Shown in pieces: positions 62,621 through 64,000 of a stretch of 64,000 nt of DNA (position 1 is the stretch's first letter; every line of letters begins with the position of its first letter). A program made the position numbers and the translations under genes. Location of the stretch: contig NZ_JAPEOZ010000001.1 of NCBI RefSeq assembly GCF_026340655.1, positions 2,418,001-2,482,000 on the forward strand. The letters run 5' to 3'. The DNA is from Streptomyces sp. NBC_01275. GTDB taxonomy: Bacteria > Actinomycetota > Actinomycetes > Streptomycetales > Streptomycetaceae. The notes beneath the pieces are model-generated. The model made no database searches. It had not been told where the DNA came from and worked only from the letters and a program-made list of their open reading frames with translations.

Positions 62621-63217
62621 ATGGCGACCACTCGTTCTCTCTCCACCGCCCCCACCCGTACCGCCCCGTCTAGCCCGGCCCGGCATCGTCTGCGTGCCGT
62701 GGACCGGGACGAGGTGGTCGACGTAGCGGACTTCCTGCCGCCGGGCGCGACCTGGCTGCCCGCTCCCCAGCACACCCTGCCCACGCTGCCGGGTCAGCCG
62801 CCGATGATCGGCTACCTGGTGCTCGTCCCGGCCGACCAGCAGCCGCCGTTCCTGCCGGTGGCGGTGCCGGACCAGCCGGCCCCCGTCTCCCCGGCCCCCC
62901 TCTCCCCGGAGACGGGCGCCGGCCGGCCGCTCGTGCGGATCGACTCCGTGCAGCGCACCGCCCAGGTGGACGGGCAGGAACTCGACCTCACCTACCTGGA
63001 GTTCGAGCTGCTCGCGCATCTCGTCGCGTACCCGAACCGGGTGCACACGCGCGACCAGCTGGTCACCACGGTGTGGGGCTACGGCCATGTGGGCGACGGC
63101 CGCACGGTCGACGTCCACATCGCCCGGCTGCGCCGCAAGCTGGGCGCACAGCACCGCCAGTCGATCCAGACGGTGCGCCGCGTCGGCTACAAGTTCACCC
63201 CGCCGACCAGCCGCTGA
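62621..63217 (+). CDS. Winged-helix (OmpR-type) DNA-binding protein without receiver domain
   Basis: A 198-residue regulator. The C-terminal 100 residues have the OmpR/PhoB winged-helix pattern (LDLTYLEFELLAHLVAYPNRVHTRDQLVTTVWG, GRTVDVHIARLRRKLG, RRVGYKF). The first 90 residues are Pro/Thr/Ala-rich and hold no receiver domain, so it is not a phosphorelay regulator. Its target is unknown. ATG 62621 is the start. Confidence 0.88.
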   Translation: MATTRSLSTAPTRTAPSSPARHRLRAVDRDEVVDVADFLPPGATWLPAPQHTLPTLPGQPPMIGYLVLVPADQQPPFLPVAVPDQPAPVSPAPLSPETGAGRPLVRIDSVQRTAQVDGQELDLTYLEFELLAHLVAYPNRVHTRDQLVTTVWGYGHVGDGRTVDVHIARLRRKLGAQHRQSIQTVRRVGYKFTPPTSR

Positions 63218-63240
63218 GCCGTCCGCTCAGCTGTCCCTCT

Positions 63241-63273
63241 GCCCACGGCATAGCGCGGTTCCCTGCCGTGGGC
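63241..63273 (+). terminator. Intrinsic terminator after the winged-helix gene
   Basis: A 10-bp stem (63241-63250 with 63264-63273), 13-base loop. Confidence 0.7.
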
Positions 63274-63294
63274 GGACCGGGCAGAGTCACCGGT

Positions 63295-64000
63295 ATGAGA
63301 CTTCTGGTGCTGGGCGGTACGGAGTTCGCGGGACGGGCCGTCGTCGAGGCGGCCCTCGGGCGCGGCTGGGATGTGACGGTCCTCAACCGGGGGCGGCACG
63401 GTCCCGTCCCCGGGACCCGCTCGCTGACCGGCGACCGCACCGCGCCCGCCGGGCTCGCCGCCCTGGCCGAGGACCGGGGCGAGTGGGACGCCGTCGTCGA
63501 CACCTGGTCGGCGGCGCCCCGCGCGGTGCACGAGGCGGCGCGGCTGCTGCGGGGCCGCGCCCGCCGGTATGTGTACGTGTCGAGCTGCTCGGTGTACGAC
63601 TGGGCCCCGCCCGCCGGATACGCCGAGGACGCGCCCGTCGTCCAGGGCGCCGAACCGGACGCCGGGCAGACCGACTACGCCCGGGACAAGCGCGGCGGCG
63701 AGCTGGCCGCCGTGGACGCCTTCGGCGCGCAGACGTCCGTTCTCGTACGGGCCGGACTGATCCTCGGCCCGTACGAGAACGTCGGCCGACTCCCCTGGTG
63801 GCTGGGCCGGATGGCCCGCGGCGGCCCGGTCCTCGCCCCCGGCCCGCGCGAGCTGCCCCTGCAGTACGTCGACGTCCGCGACCTCGCCGAGTGGATCCTC
63901 GGGGCCGTGGAGCGGGAGCTGAGCGGGCCGTACAACCTGCTGAGCCCGCAAGGGCACGCGACCATGGGCGAGTTGCTGGAGGCGTGCGTCCAGGTCGCCG
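63295..64000 (+). CDS. NAD-dependent epimerase/reductase (partial, C-terminus beyond window)
   Basis: An extended SDR-like protein; the first 235 residues are in the window. The nucleotide motif is LVLGGTEFAG, followed by VSSCSVYDW and the YxxxK pair in TDYARDKRGG, and LQYVDVRDLAEW further on. The substrate is unknown. ATG 63295 follows the terminator by about 20 bases. The frame is open at base 64000. Confidence 0.88.
   Translation, partial: MRLLVLGGTEFAGRAVVEAALGRGWDVTVLNRGRHGPVPGTRSLTGDRTAPAGLAALAEDRGEWDAVVDTWSAAPRAVHEAARLLRGRARRYVYVSSCSVYDWAPPAGYAEDAPVVQGAEPDAGQTDYARDKRGGELAAVDAFGAQTSVLVRAGLILGPYENVGRLPWWLGRMARGGPVLAPGPRELPLQYVDVRDLAEWILGAVERELSGPYNLLSPQGHATMGELLEACVQVA

Overview
The window is chromosomal core sequence from a Streptomyces, inferred from the very high GC content, strong GC bias at third codon positions, frequent GTG starts, and a gene order that matches from memory the S. 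coelicolor stretch from the cytochrome oxidase genes to glnII (about SCO2155 to SCO2212). I see no rRNA, tRNA, CRISPR array, insertion sequence, prophage or biosynthetic gene cluster. Sixty-one coding features are listed. The first (ctaD) and the last (an NAD-dependent epimerase) run off the window ends.

Region by region. At 0-9.4 kb: ctaC/ctaD of the aa3 oxidase, a cysteine desulfurase fused to a TusA-like domain, an adenosine kinase-like PfkB protein, a large single-span envelope protein, and an A-type Fe-S carrier divergent from nadA, whose product needs an Fe-S cluster. At 9.4-16 kb: an RND exporter behind a NarL-type two-component pair, then PspA with PspAA. At 16-26 kb: two methyltransferases, the cobalamin nucleotide-loop genes cobU, cobT and cobS scattered among unrelated genes, and a translationally coupled MprF-type aminoacyltransferase/rhomboid-like pair. 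At 26-37 kb: a GH114-like lipoprotein, pepA, then lpd, sucB, a small toxin-antitoxin pair, a GntR regulator and aceE, which together supply the 2-oxoacid dehydrogenase subunits. At 37-46 kb: a WYL regulator, a PGRP amidase, a MarP-like membrane protease, a TIGR01777 epimerase, a FAD oxidoreductase and an NsdA-like regulator. At 46-64 kb: lipB-lipA (lipoate for the dehydrogenases), glnA and glnII (both glutamine synthetases, each with a GlnR-box-like site), an HtpX/PspAB pair linked to the PspA module, an AlkZ-like HTH_42 protein, and a winged-helix regulator preceded by a possible Cys-Cys leader peptide.

The coding content is mostly conserved housekeeping, so the less explained signal lies between genes. 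There is a perfect 17-bp palindrome overlapping a good -35 box upstream of aceE, an inverted repeat over the nadA -10, a perfect 56-bp palindrome used as a terminator, and a series of unrelated tandem arrays (7, 10, 12, 16, 17 and 20 bp units), most of them at gene 3' ends. Upstream of glnII, 17-bp direct repeats, a G4-capable tract and a GlnR-like box occur together. Several genes have a TANNNT box 6-8 nt before the start codon, suggesting leaderless transcripts. All family assignments were made by reading motifs, without database searches.
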